The position numbers were made by a program, and so were the translations under genes. Below are positions 1 to 7,218 of a DNA stretch of 12,642 nucleotides, piece by piece. The stretch is from an uncultured Muribaculaceae bacterium (GTDB taxonomy: Bacteria; Bacteroidota; Bacteroidia; Bacteroidales; Muribaculaceae): assembly GCA_910579105.1 (NCBI GenBank), contig CAJTRT010000064.1, positions 1 to 12,642 of the forward strand, in the 5' to 3' direction. Every line of letters starts with the position of its first letter. The stretch's first letter is position 1. The notes under the pieces were generated by a model that worked only from the letters and a program-made list of their open reading frames with translations, had not been told where the DNA came from and made no database searches.

Positions 1-110
1 TTGGCGGTAGATGCCGCTTAGCCTATGAATAATTTTTTAACGAACTATTGTTAAAAAACATTTCAGGGAAATTCGTAACTTCGCGCTCTGCTTCCGCCGC
101 GACGGCCGAG

Positions 111-152
111 AGGCACAGGTTTCAATGTTTACAGGCATAGGTTTCAATCTTT
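111..152. repeat. 22-bp-period tandem repeat in the leader of the SulP transporter gene
   Basis: Two adjacent units start at 111 and 133 and share 18 of their first 20 bases (core AGGTTTCAAT at 117-126 and 139-148). A third unit would begin at 155, but only its first bases (AGGT) fit. The repeat ends 16 bp before the ATG at 169, so it probably lies in the 5' leader or the promoter-proximal region. A period of about two helical turns would suit a pair of protein-binding sites on one DNA face, but it could equally be a duplication without function. A TAACTTCG at 76-83 is one base away from the Bacteroidota -7 box, without a well-spaced -33 element. Confidence 0.6.
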
Positions 153-168
153 TTAGGTACAAATTCAT

Positions 169-1908
169 ATGACTTTTTCAGGTAAAATCGATTTCCGGCC
201 CAAACTGGTGTCGGCTCTCAGGCATTACAGCGCCAAAAAGTTCCAGGCCGACCTGACGGCGGGACTGGTGGTGGGCATCGTGGCCCTCCCGCTTGCCATA
301 GCTTTCGGTATCGCGTCGGGCGTAAGCCCCACGACGGGCCTCATCACGGCCATTATCGGCGGCCTGCTGGTATCGGTCTTCGGCGGCAACTCCGTGCAGA
401 TCGGCGGCCCCACGGGGGCGTTCATCGTCATCGTCTACGGAATAATCGCCCGCTTCGGCCTCGGAGGACTGGCGATGGCCACATTCATGGCGGGACTGAT
501 ACTCGTCATAATGGGGCTGTTCCGCCTCGGCACGGTGATCAAGTTCATCCCCTACCCCATCGTCGTCGGGTTCACCGCCGGCATAGCGCTGACTATATTC
601 TCCACGCAGGTCAACGACTTCCTCGGCCTCGGACTGACCGACCTACCCTCGGAATTCCTTCCGAAATGGGGCGTATACCTCCGCAACCTCGGCCTCACCG
701 ATCCGGCGACGCTCGCCGTTTCGGCAGTGTCGCTGCTGATCATAACCCTCACGCCGAAGATTTCCAAGCGCCTGCCGGGCGCGCTTGCCGCCATAGTCGT
801 GGTCACCATAGCCGTGGCGCTGGTCAAGACGGCGTTCCCCGGGTTCGCGATAACCACCATCGGCGACCGCTTCGGCGAGATGCGCGCCGCGATGCCCGAG
901 TTCCACGGATTCACCCTCGACATGGCCACCATCAACCTGCTTCTCCCCTCGGCGTTCACCATCGCCGTGCTGGGGGCCATAGAGTCGCTCCTGTCGGCGA
1001 CGGTGGCCGACGGCATCACCGGCTCGCGCACCAACACCAACACCGAGCTTATCGGCCAGGGCATAGCCAACGCCGTTGTCCCGTTCTTCGGGGGGATACC
1101 CGTCACAGGCGCGATCGCCCGCACGATGACCAACATAACCAACGGTGGGCGCACCCCCCTCGCCGGAGTGATCCACGCCGTGACGCTCCTGCTGATCTTC
1201 ATCTTCGCGATGCCCCTTATCAGCTATGTGCCCATGGCGTGCCTGTCGGCGGTGCTGGTGGTCGTGGCCTACAACATGAGCGGCTGGCGCACTATCGCGG
1301 GTATGATGAAGAACCCCAAAGGCGACGTGTCGGTGATGGCCGTGACCTTCCTGCTGACCGTGGTTTTCGACCTCACTATCGCCATTGAGATCGGCCTCCT
1401 GCTGGCCGTCGTGCTCTTCCTGCGCCGCGTCATGGAGAACACCCAGATCCGCGTCTACTCCGAGCAGCTCGACGTGGCCGAGGGCACAGACCTCGACTAT
1501 TCCCACCACGAAGTGCTCGACGTGCTCCCAGGTGTGGAGGTCTACGAAATCGACGGCCCGTTTTTCTTCGGAGTCGCCACCAAGTTTGACGAGCTGATGC
1601 GCTCCACACCCGGATCCAAGCCCAGCGTGCGCATACTGCGCATGCGCAAAGTGCCGTTCATCGACTCCACCGCCCTCCACAACCTCGAGATTCTTATCAG
1701 ATCGTCGCAGGTGGAGGGAATCGCCATAGTGCTGTCGGGTGTGCGGCCCCAGGTAAAGGACACGCTGGTGCATGCCGGAATCGACAAACTGATCGGAGCC
1801 GCCAACATATGCGACCATATCTCCAAAGCCGTAGTCATGGCCAACTCCATCGCCTCAGGCGGAGACGCCGACGAGGAGGCGCCCCGCGGCATGGTCCCCT
1901 CGTTCTGA
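169..1908 (+). CDS. SulP family inorganic anion transporter with C-terminal STAS domain
   Basis: A 579-residue inner-membrane protein of the SulP (SLC26-like) family, which moves anions such as sulfate or bicarbonate, usually with H+ or Na+. The membrane domain covers roughly residues 25-420. It has the family's N-terminal core (LPLAIAFGIASGVSPTTGL at 40-58, then VQIGGPTGAF at 76-85) and the conserved region around E272, with GGIPVTGAIART at 308-319. A cytoplasmic STAS domain follows at about 454-556, with a DST (499-501) at the position where anti-sigma-antagonist-like domains carry their phosphorylatable serine or threonine. The length is usual for bacterial SulP proteins with one STAS domain. 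The ATG at 169 gives the expected short cytoplasmic N terminus. No carbonic anhydrase or other partner gene adjoins it to indicate the substrate, so sulfate versus bicarbonate is left open. The stop codon lies 7 bp from that of the opposing permease gene. Confidence 0.93.
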   Translation: MTFSGKIDFRPKLVSALRHYSAKKFQADLTAGLVVGIVALPLAIAFGIASGVSPTTGLITAIIGGLLVSVFGGNSVQIGGPTGAFIVIVYGIIARFGLGGLAMATFMAGLILVIMGLFRLGTVIKFIPYPIVVGFTAGIALTIFSTQVNDFLGLGLTDLPSEFLPKWGVYLRNLGLTDPATLAVSAVSLLIITLTPKISKRLPGALAAIVVVTIAVALVKTAFPGFAITTIGDRFGEMRAAMPEFHGFTLDMATINLLLPSAFTIAVLGAIESLLSATVADGITGSRTNTNTELIGQGIANAVVPFFGGIPVTGAIARTMTNITNGGRTPLAGVIHAVTLLLIFIFAMPLISYVPMACLSAVLVVVAYNMSGWRTIAGMMKNPKGDVSVMAVTFLLTVVFDLTIAIEIGLLLAVVLFLRRVMENTQIRVYSEQLDVAEGTDLDYSHHEVLDVLPGVEVYEIDGPFFFGVATKFDELMRSTPGSKPSVRILRMRKVPFIDSTALHNLEILIRSSQVEGIAIVLSGVRPQVKDTLVHAGIDKLIGAANICDHISKAVVMANSIASGGDADEEAPRGMVPSF

Positions 1909-1915
1909 CAGCCTA

Positions 1916-3136
1916 TCAGGAAACACCCTCTGACTTTTTGGCGGCCATCGCTCCGGCGACGGCCGCCATTATTACTGCCCCGAGGAGCACCGCGGCCGCC
2001 ACCACTGCGAGATCGCCGCACGCCAGACGGACCGGGTAGCTGTCGACCGACAGCAAAGCCATGTCCGCGGCCTGCAGCTTCACCCAGCCGAAATGCTGCT
2101 GGCCGAGCACGAGCGCGCTCCCGGCCACCATCCCGACCACTCCCCCCGCCACTGTCACAAGCCAGCCCTGGTTTGCGAAAATGCCGCTGATAAAGCTCCG
2201 GCTCCCCCCAATGGCCCTGAGGACGCCCATATTCGCTTCCTTCTCAATGACGAGCATCGACAGCGTGCTGACGATGTTGAACGACGCCACAGCGAGGATA
2301 AAGGCCAGCATCATAAAGGTGATCCACTTCTCGACCTCGATCATTCGGAACGCGTCGGCCTGCTGCTCCCGCCGGTCAAGCGTTTTCAGTCCGTCGGGGA
2401 GCGCGGCCTCGACCTCCCCGCGCACCTTGGCGAAATCCGCGTCCGGGGCGAGGGTCAGAGCGAGCGACGATGCCTCCGTGTCGTAGTCGAGGAGCCTCCT
2501 TACCACCGGCAGCGGCGCCACCACCAGGTCGCGGTCATACTCCTCCTGCTCGATCTGGAACACCCCTCCGACCTCCAGCGTGTCGGAACGGAACGCCGCC
2601 CCCGGGTTCGAAGGATTGACGCGGCCCACGCGCCGAGGCTCGAACACCGCCACGGGCAGCCCCGTGGACGGGCGCACGTTCAGCCCCACGGCGGCTCCCA
2701 CGGAAAGAAGCGCGCCCCTGCCGTCGGGAAATGGCTCCCCGTCGATCACAGCCCCCCCGATACCTGACGCGGCGATTCCCGCACGGGTCATGCCGCGGAG
2801 CGTCACCGGCATCTGCTTCTCCTCAACCGAGGCGAAAGCCTGCTCCGTGAGCACCGGCTCGGCCGAGGCCACGCCGCCGATACCGCGCAGCACAGCCGCG
2901 AGCGAGTCGGCTCCCGCGAACACTTTCCCGCCCGCCGGGACAACCGCCAGGTCGGGGTCGATACGCGACAATTTTGATTCGGCCAGATAGCGGAACCCGT
3001 TGAACACCGACATGACGACCACCATGGCGGCCACGGCGACGGCCACTCCGCCCACCGAGACGGCCGAAATGATATTCACCGCCCCGTGGCTCTTCCTCGA
3101 AAACAGGTATCGCAGCGCTATCCGCAACGCGAGCAT
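1916..3136 (-). CDS. FtsX-family ABC transporter permease, LolC/LolE-like
   Basis: A 406-residue permease of the MacB/FtsX/LolCE superfamily. The layout is typical: an N-terminal membrane helix (about 21-46), a large periplasmic domain (about 47-270), then three C-terminal helices (about 272-296, 318-345, 375-398). The segment FNIVSTLSMLVIEKEANMG (286-304) followed by VLRAIGGS (305-312) is the cytoplasmic coupling region characteristic of LolC/LolE-type proteins, which work with a LolD ATPase to release lipoproteins from the inner membrane. No ATPase gene is present here; in Bacteroidota it is commonly encoded elsewhere. The start ATG at 3136 gives the family's usual opening (LRIALRYLFSRKSHGAVNIIS, split here as residues 4-14 and 15-24). 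The gene lies 183 bp downstream of rbfA on the same strand, an order I recall from other Bacteroidales, so co-transcription is plausible despite the repeat element between them. Lol function is inferred from family resemblance. Confidence 0.85.
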   Translation of the reverse strand: MLALRIALRYLFSRKSHGAVNIISAVSVGGVAVAVAAMVVVMSVFNGFRYLAESKLSRIDPDLAVVPAGGKVFAGADSLAAVLRGIGGVASAEPVLTEQAFASVEEKQMPVTLRGMTRAGIAASGIGGAVIDGEPFPDGRGALLSVGAAVGLNVRPSTGLPVAVFEPRRVGRVNPSNPGAAFRSDTLEVGGVFQIEQEEYDRDLVVAPLPVVRRLLDYDTEASSLALTLAPDADFAKVRGEVEAALPDGLKTLDRREQQADAFRMIEVEKWITFMMLAFILAVASFNIVSTLSMLVIEKEANMGVLRAIGGSRSFISGIFANQGWLVTVAGGVVGMVAGSALVLGQQHFGWVKLQAADMALLSVDSYPVRLACGDLAVVAAAVLLGAVIMAAVAGAMAAKKSEGVS

Positions 3137-3164
3137 AACGATGATGAATTAAAGTGTCTTAATA

Positions 3165-3279
3165 GTAGGGACGCGATATATCGCGTCCGCATAAACGACA
3201 TGCGATTCCCACACAGTCGTGCGGCCTCCGAATCAATTAAAGTCATCCGGAACGCGGACGCGATGTATCGCGTCCCTAC
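3165..3279. repeat. REPIN-like element: two inverted copies of a 26-bp palindromic repeat
   Basis: The left arm (3165-3190) and right arm (3254-3279) are inverted copies of each other with one mismatch. Each arm contains its own palindrome: GGACGCGATATATCGCGTCC (perfect, 3169-3188) on the left, and the same with one changed base on the right (3257-3276). A 63-bp spacer separates the arms. Two palindromic REPs in inverted orientation, lying between genes and without coding capacity, are the structure of a REPIN/BIME or small MITE, typically moved by a RAYT transposase encoded elsewhere. The element sits between rbfA and the permease gene, where folded RNA could affect read-through or mRNA stability. 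The family assignment is from structure only. Confidence 0.7.
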
Positions 3280-3319
3280 ACAATGCCGGCTTTGCCATAT
3301 CGGCATCCCCAGTGACGCG

Positions 3320-3664
3320 TTATGACGCACCGCCACCAAGGAGATTGTCGATGTTTTCGATATAGTCGAGGGAGTCGTCGAGATAGAACGCGAGTTCGGG
3401 AATTTTCCGGAGCTGGAAGCGCACCTTCGTCCCCAGGTCGTAGCGTATGGTGCGGGCGTTGCGTTCGATGTTGCCGAGAATCTCCTTGGCCTGGGCCGAA
3501 GGGAAAATCGACAGGTAGACTTTCGCTATCGAGAGATCGGGACTTACCCTGACGGCCGAAACCGACACCAGCACCCCGTGGGTCTTGGCGGTTTCGCGGC
3601 GCAGAATCTCGCTCAGCTCCTTCTGTATGAGGCGCGATATTTTGGCTTGACGTGTTGATTCCAT
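3320..3664 (-). CDS. rbfA: 30S ribosome-binding factor A
   Basis: A 114-residue protein matching RbfA, the small KH-fold factor that binds the 30S subunit late in assembly and aids maturation of the 16S rRNA 5' end. The sequence has the family pattern throughout: an N-terminal helix, MESTRQAKISRLIQKELSEI (1-20), then the strand-rich segment VSVSAVRVSPDLSIAKVYLSI (split as 33-42 and 43-53), and the C-terminal part KVRFQLRKIPELAFYLDDSL (80-99) ending in the acidic DYIENID stretch. The length is normal (about 110-130 in the family). The gene diverges from the RNA methyltransferase gene, with a TAACTTTG promoter box about 80 bp upstream on its strand, and is followed by the permease gene. The product acts in the cytoplasm. 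Confidence 0.96.
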   Translation of the reverse strand: MESTRQAKISRLIQKELSEILRRETAKTHGVLVSVSAVRVSPDLSIAKVYLSIFPSAQAKEILGNIERNARTIRYDLGTKVRFQLRKIPELAFYLDDSLDYIENIDNLLGGGAS

Positions 3665-3743
3665 TTCAGATATATGATGACGTTATGAACATACGGGCCG
3701 CGCCGCGCGCGACCACTCGTAGGTACAACAGAGGAAATTGACA

Positions 3744-3775
3744 CAAAGTTACTGAAAAAGCGGCAAATTAAGTAA
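3744..3775 (-). promoter_or_regulatory. Predicted promoter for rbfA (Bacteroidota-type -7 box)
   Basis: Read on the minus strand, 3751-3744 is TAACTTTG, a perfect TAnnTTTG box. The 4-mer 20 nt upstream (3775-3772) is TTAC, not the consensus TTTG, so the -33 element is weak. The predicted transcript start near 3738 leaves a leader of about 75 nt before the rbfA ATG. The box is one arm of a 10-bp perfect inverted repeat (3744-3753 and 3771-3780) shared with the opposing promoter. Confidence 0.6.
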
Positions 3776-3780
3776 CTTTG
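3749..3780 (+). promoter_or_regulatory. Predicted promoter for the RNA methyltransferase gene (and probably the genes after it)
   Basis: TAACTTTG at 3773-3780 is a perfect Bacteroidota -7 box. TTAC at 3749-3752, exactly 20 nt upstream, stands where TTTG is expected. Transcription would begin near 3787, leaving only about 13 nt before the ATG at 3800. The -33 position of this promoter lies inside the -7 box of the opposing rbfA promoter, and the reverse also holds. Confidence 0.65.
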
Positions 3781-3799
3781 CGTTCAAATAGGATCGGAT

Positions 3800-4327
3800 A
3801 TGCAGAAAAAGACCATCTGGGAAATGAACCGGGCCACCCCCGAGGAGTTTCGCGACGCGGCCAAGATACCTCTCGCGATAGTGCTCGACAACGTGCGGAG
3901 CCTCAACAACATCGGCTCCGTGTTCCGCACCAGCGACGCGTTCCGCGTCGAGCGCCTGATCCTGTGCGGCATCTCGGCCACCCCCCCGTCGCCCGAAATC
4001 CACAAGACCGCTCTCGGAGCCGAGGACACGGTCGCCTGGGAATACAGCGCCGACACTGTGGAAGCTGTCAGCCGGCTGCGCTGCGAGGGCTACACGGTAT
4101 GCGCCCTCGAGCTCGCCCACGACAGCGTGCCCCTCGACCGCTTCCGCCCGGAAGCAGGGAAAAAGTACGCCGTCATCGCGGGCCACGAGGTCAACGGCGT
4201 GAGCCAGGAGGTGGTCGACGCGGCCGACCTCTGCCTCGAAATACCCCAGGAGGGCACCAAGCACTCCCTCAACGTGGCCGTCTCGACCGCCCTGGCCATC
4301 TGGCATTTCTACCTCGCCCTTAGATAA
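3800..4327 (+). CDS. SpoU/TrmH-family RNA 2'-O-methyltransferase
   Basis: A 175-residue SPOUT-class methyltransferase that uses S-adenosylmethionine to methylate ribose 2'-O in tRNA or rRNA. The three SpoU motifs are all present: motif 1 at 31-47 (NVRSLNNIGSVFRTSDA, with the catalytic-type Asn and Arg), motif 2 at 127-137 (AGHEVNGVSQE), and motif 3 at 148-161 (IPQEGTKHSLNVAV), which forms part of the knotted cofactor site. The protein is essentially the catalytic domain alone, without the N-terminal substrate-binding domain of RlmB-like members, which makes it TrmL/TrmH-like in size. The exact RNA target cannot be told from sequence. It starts very close to its predicted transcript start, diverges from rbfA, and is followed after 21 bp by the 951-aa protein gene with no terminator visible, so read-through into that pair is likely. 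Confidence 0.93.
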   Translation: MQKKTIWEMNRATPEEFRDAAKIPLAIVLDNVRSLNNIGSVFRTSDAFRVERLILCGISATPPSPEIHKTALGAEDTVAWEYSADTVEAVSRLRCEGYTVCALELAHDSVPLDRFRPEAGKKYAVIAGHEVNGVSQEVVDAADLCLEIPQEGTKHSLNVAVSTALAIWHFYLALR

Positions 4328-4348
4328 CCACCCCACAAAATCTAAGCC

Positions 4349-7204
4349 ATGGACCAATCACGACAAAACCAAACCCAAGCCCCCGGCTACAACCTCGCCG
4401 CCGACGACTGCGGCGTGCTAATAGGTCTTGTGTCGGCACCTCCCGACGACAAGGACGACCAATTCTACACAACCTACATAAAGAATGACCTCCTGGGCTC
4501 GTATCGCAAGGGGCGCGACGCGTTCACCCTTAGGAATCGAACCGACAATGAACGACGCGGAGCCGCGCTGATGTACGACCCGGTCGGGTTCAGGGTCCTC
4601 GGCGAAAACGACCTGATGTTTTTCAGCCTTTTCGACGATTTCGCCTTCCCCAACAGAGTATTCCATCCTTTCCACGGAAACGGGGCCGTCGATGAGAACC
4701 AGGATGAATCCGCGAAACGACGGCTTTACCAAAGTTACGACTACCAGCTCGTGATAGGCTTGAACCTGCTCGGGAAAGATGGCGGCGACCGGTTGGACAC
4801 GCTGCTTCTCCCTTCGAGGCTGCGCAAGTACGCTTTCTCCTGCGTGACACGCCTTAAACTGAACCCGATCATCCTGTGCGCCGGAGGAATGGTCTACACC
4901 GCCCTGGTGAAAAACAAGATAAACCAGTTATCCAAAGACCAGGGTCACAACGGGCTGACGGCAGTGCTAAACGGGGTGGGTTGTGACGAGATGATCGTTC
5001 TGAACTTCGCCAACAGCCTGAAAGATATAGCTGAGTTCGTATTCAGAATCCGCAACCTCCGCTTCGCCGATCTCGACAACGCCGACTTAAAGAAAGAATT
5101 CGGCATCGTCAGCGAGGGGCTTGCCGAATTCGACAGAATCGAATCAGACCCGGAGCCGAAAAAGCACGACTATGACGACGCCCATGTGTTCGCGTCGTCA
5201 TACTCGCTCAGCGGATACGCCATCGAACGCGGCGACCTGCCAGAAAGGCTTAATGACGACAACTGCCGCATTTCCTTCAACTGGCTGATAAAGCCCGGCC
5301 ACATAACGAATTTCGCCCGACAGTTCAACGCCAAGCTCGAAGAGCTGAAAGGAAAGTACGCCGACCGCATACCAGCCGACATACCGCCTGACAGGCTGTA
5401 TATGAACAACACCATCGTAAAGTTCGACTACGAGTATGACGACACGCAGTTCCCGTCCATAGCCGAGCTGCTGGAACTGCTCGACGAAATCCGGGGAATC
5501 GACATCGGCAAAGAAAATTCCCGGAAGCTCCAGATCGCCGTTTCGGCCTCAGACGGATCCAACCTGATTTCAGGCGACGTGGTACCCATATTCGACGCCG
5601 CAACCCATCCGAGCGTCAGGTCACGGTTCAAGGATTTCATTTATCCGGCGTCGGAACTGCTGGGCCTAAGGGAGATGCTCGACAAATGCAGGATGGCCAA
5701 GATCCTGAAAGAGCGCATAATGAAGATGTACCATCTTTACAATGACTGCCTGACCGACCCGTCATTCGCCGTTTCCACGATAGGCTTCAGGCATTTCCTC
5801 GACTCAATCCCACAGCGGCTCCGAGCATATTCAGAAAAACGCGCCTACACCCCGTCTGACATCCACGACTGGCTCGACAACGGGGTCCGCGACTTCGAGC
5901 AGGCCTACCTGAACCGTTTCCATCAGAGCAACCGCATGCGCACCCTCTCCGACTTCAACCTCGAATGGAACGGAGGGATCCAGCAACTCATATCCTCGCT
6001 TGACTGGCTCTACAAGACGTTCATGGCCTGCTGCGGCATAAAGGAATATTCAAAATTCATGTATGTGTCGGGCTACGAGCGCGTGCACGTTTCCCACCGC
6101 TCCTACCGGGTGAACATGCAGCACATAACGTATCCCGAGCTGTTCGCCTCATCGGTATGGAAGGAGATGTTCAACTTCCTCCCTTACGAGTACACCAACA
6201 CCGACCGCCAGGACAAACTGCCGCTCAGGCTGTTCCGAAGAGAAGAATTCATGAACCGCCTTAAAAGCGAAATCTCCCGGCATTTCCGCTTCAACAGGGC
6301 GCGCTGCAACCACCAGTCGTTCCTGAACCGCATCAACCTCGAATACATGTCGAGCATCGTGGCAGACGCTCTGGCATACGTCTACGGATACGCGAAAGAT
6401 TACAGGGCGTTTTTCTACTGGTACGCCCGCAACACACAGCAGACATCCGTGATGTACGGGCCCGACGGCACTGTCGACGAGCAGCGGCTTATCGGGATAC
6501 TCGGACGGCTGCTCATAGTCCACAAGATTTTCGAAGTGGAAGAACCCTCCCTGGAGGAGCTCCGTTTCCATGGCTTTGACGGAGTTTTCGGCCCGGCATG
6601 GATCGCCAATTTCGAGGATGTCAACACCATGGCCGACATAATAGTGGAAACGCTGCGGCATTACGGATTCCGCAAGGACATAGAGGCCGTCGGCCGGTTC
6701 ATTCTGACCAACACATACCCCGACGAATACAACGAACTGCTCGTCAAGCTCGATTCCGGCACCGGTTCCGGGCCGGTGGCGCCAGAGCTACTTGAAGCGG
6801 CCCACTCGGCGTTGGCTGACGCCCGCGGGCGATGCAGCGACGAATTCACCCGCATGCTCCTCGACGGACGCTTCGACATCGGCACCGTGAGCCACGAAAG
6901 AATGCTCGTCGGCAATTTCCTTCCCGCTTTCCTTAAAGCGCTAAGGGACCTCGACAGCGAGAACTGCCCCCCTTCGGCCAGCCACACGCTATGGCGCGAC
7001 GACAACGGCGCGCCGCTGCTCACGCATGACAACGCCGGCCTGTTCAGCAATATCCTTGCCGACCCCTTAGGTGGCACATTCTGCATCGACGGCAACATAC
7101 AACGCCGCTATTTCCAGCTGCGCTCGGTGTTCATGCTGGTGCTTTTCCATTTTTATCACCGTAACATCGTGTCTCTGATGAGCCAGAGACAAAATAACCG
7201 GTAA
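4349..7204 (+). CDS. Unrecognised 951-aa protein, first gene of a pair with a metallophosphoesterase
   Basis: I do not recognise this family. No signal peptide, no clear membrane helix and no Walker A motif (GxxxxGK[ST]) is visible, so a STAND NTPase or helicase is unlikely; it is probably cytoplasmic. The N-terminal 400 residues read as repeated alpha/beta units of ferredoxin-like order. Unit 1 has a strand at 21-30 (CGVLIGLVSA) and a hairpin at 84-108 (GENDLMFFSLFDDFAF). Unit 2 has strand 132-141, helix 148-170 and a hairpin plus helix at 206-237 (GCDEMIVLNF, then LKDIAEFVFRIRNL). Unit 3 has strand 305-318 containing WLIKPGH, helix 319-337 and strand plus helix 353-383. Residues 425-800 are mainly helical and rich in aromatic and basic residues. 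The C terminus (910-951) is basic and aromatic. The ATG at 4349 is 21 bp after the methyltransferase stop, and the next gene starts 14 bp after this one, so the two probably share an mRNA. A sensor, scaffold or nucleic-acid-binding role is a guess. Confidence 0.85.
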   Translation: MDQSRQNQTQAPGYNLAADDCGVLIGLVSAPPDDKDDQFYTTYIKNDLLGSYRKGRDAFTLRNRTDNERRGAALMYDPVGFRVLGENDLMFFSLFDDFAFPNRVFHPFHGNGAVDENQDESAKRRLYQSYDYQLVIGLNLLGKDGGDRLDTLLLPSRLRKYAFSCVTRLKLNPIILCAGGMVYTALVKNKINQLSKDQGHNGLTAVLNGVGCDEMIVLNFANSLKDIAEFVFRIRNLRFADLDNADLKKEFGIVSEGLAEFDRIESDPEPKKHDYDDAHVFASSYSLSGYAIERGDLPERLNDDNCRISFNWLIKPGHITNFARQFNAKLEELKGKYADRIPADIPPDRLYMNNTIVKFDYEYDDTQFPSIAELLELLDEIRGIDIGKENSRKLQIAVSASDGSNLISGDVVPIFDAATHPSVRSRFKDFIYPASELLGLREMLDKCRMAKILKERIMKMYHLYNDCLTDPSFAVSTIGFRHFLDSIPQRLRAYSEKRAYTPSDIHDWLDNGVRDFEQAYLNRFHQSNRMRTLSDFNLEWNGGIQQLISSLDWLYKTFMACCGIKEYSKFMYVSGYERVHVSHRSYRVNMQHITYPELFASSVWKEMFNFLPYEYTNTDRQDKLPLRLFRREEFMNRLKSEISRHFRFNRARCNHQSFLNRINLEYMSSIVADALAYVYGYAKDYRAFFYWYARNTQQTSVMYGPDGTVDEQRLIGILGRLLIVHKIFEVEEPSLEELRFHGFDGVFGPAWIANFEDVNTMADIIVETLRHYGFRKDIEAVGRFILTNTYPDEYNELLVKLDSGTGSGPVAPELLEAAHSALADARGRCSDEFTRMLLDGRFDIGTVSHERMLVGNFLPAFLKALRDLDSENCPPSASHTLWRDDNGAPLLTHDNAGLFSNILADPLGGTFCIDGNIQRRYFQLRSVFMLVLFHFYHRNIVSLMSQRQNNR

Positions 7205-7218
7205 CACCCGTCCCGAAT

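Noticed and set aside
643..1818. A 391-codon open frame on the minus strand inside the transporter gene, and other long antisense frames in the GC-rich genes
   Set aside because: They have His/Gly/Arg-rich, low-complexity translations expected from the antisense of GC-rich codons, and the plus strand encodes a clear SulP protein.
3147..3243. Direct repeat AATTAAAGT at 3147-3155 and 3235-3243 as a target-site duplication of the palindromic element
   Set aside because: The second copy lies inside the element's spacer, not at its outer edge, so it cannot be a flanking duplication; probably chance in an AT-rich stretch.
3086..3339. Two short open frames (79 and 73 codons) across the rbfA-permease gap
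   Set aside because: They are produced by the palindromic repeat arms, which read as RDAIYRV-like and TRYIAS-like peptides in several frames, and have no family resemblance.
4349..7204. The 951-aa protein as a STAND NTPase, helicase or nuclease
   Set aside because: No Walker A motif, no helicase motifs and no PD-(D/E)xK, HNH or similar catalytic pattern could be found; GTGSGPV (804-810) is not a P-loop.
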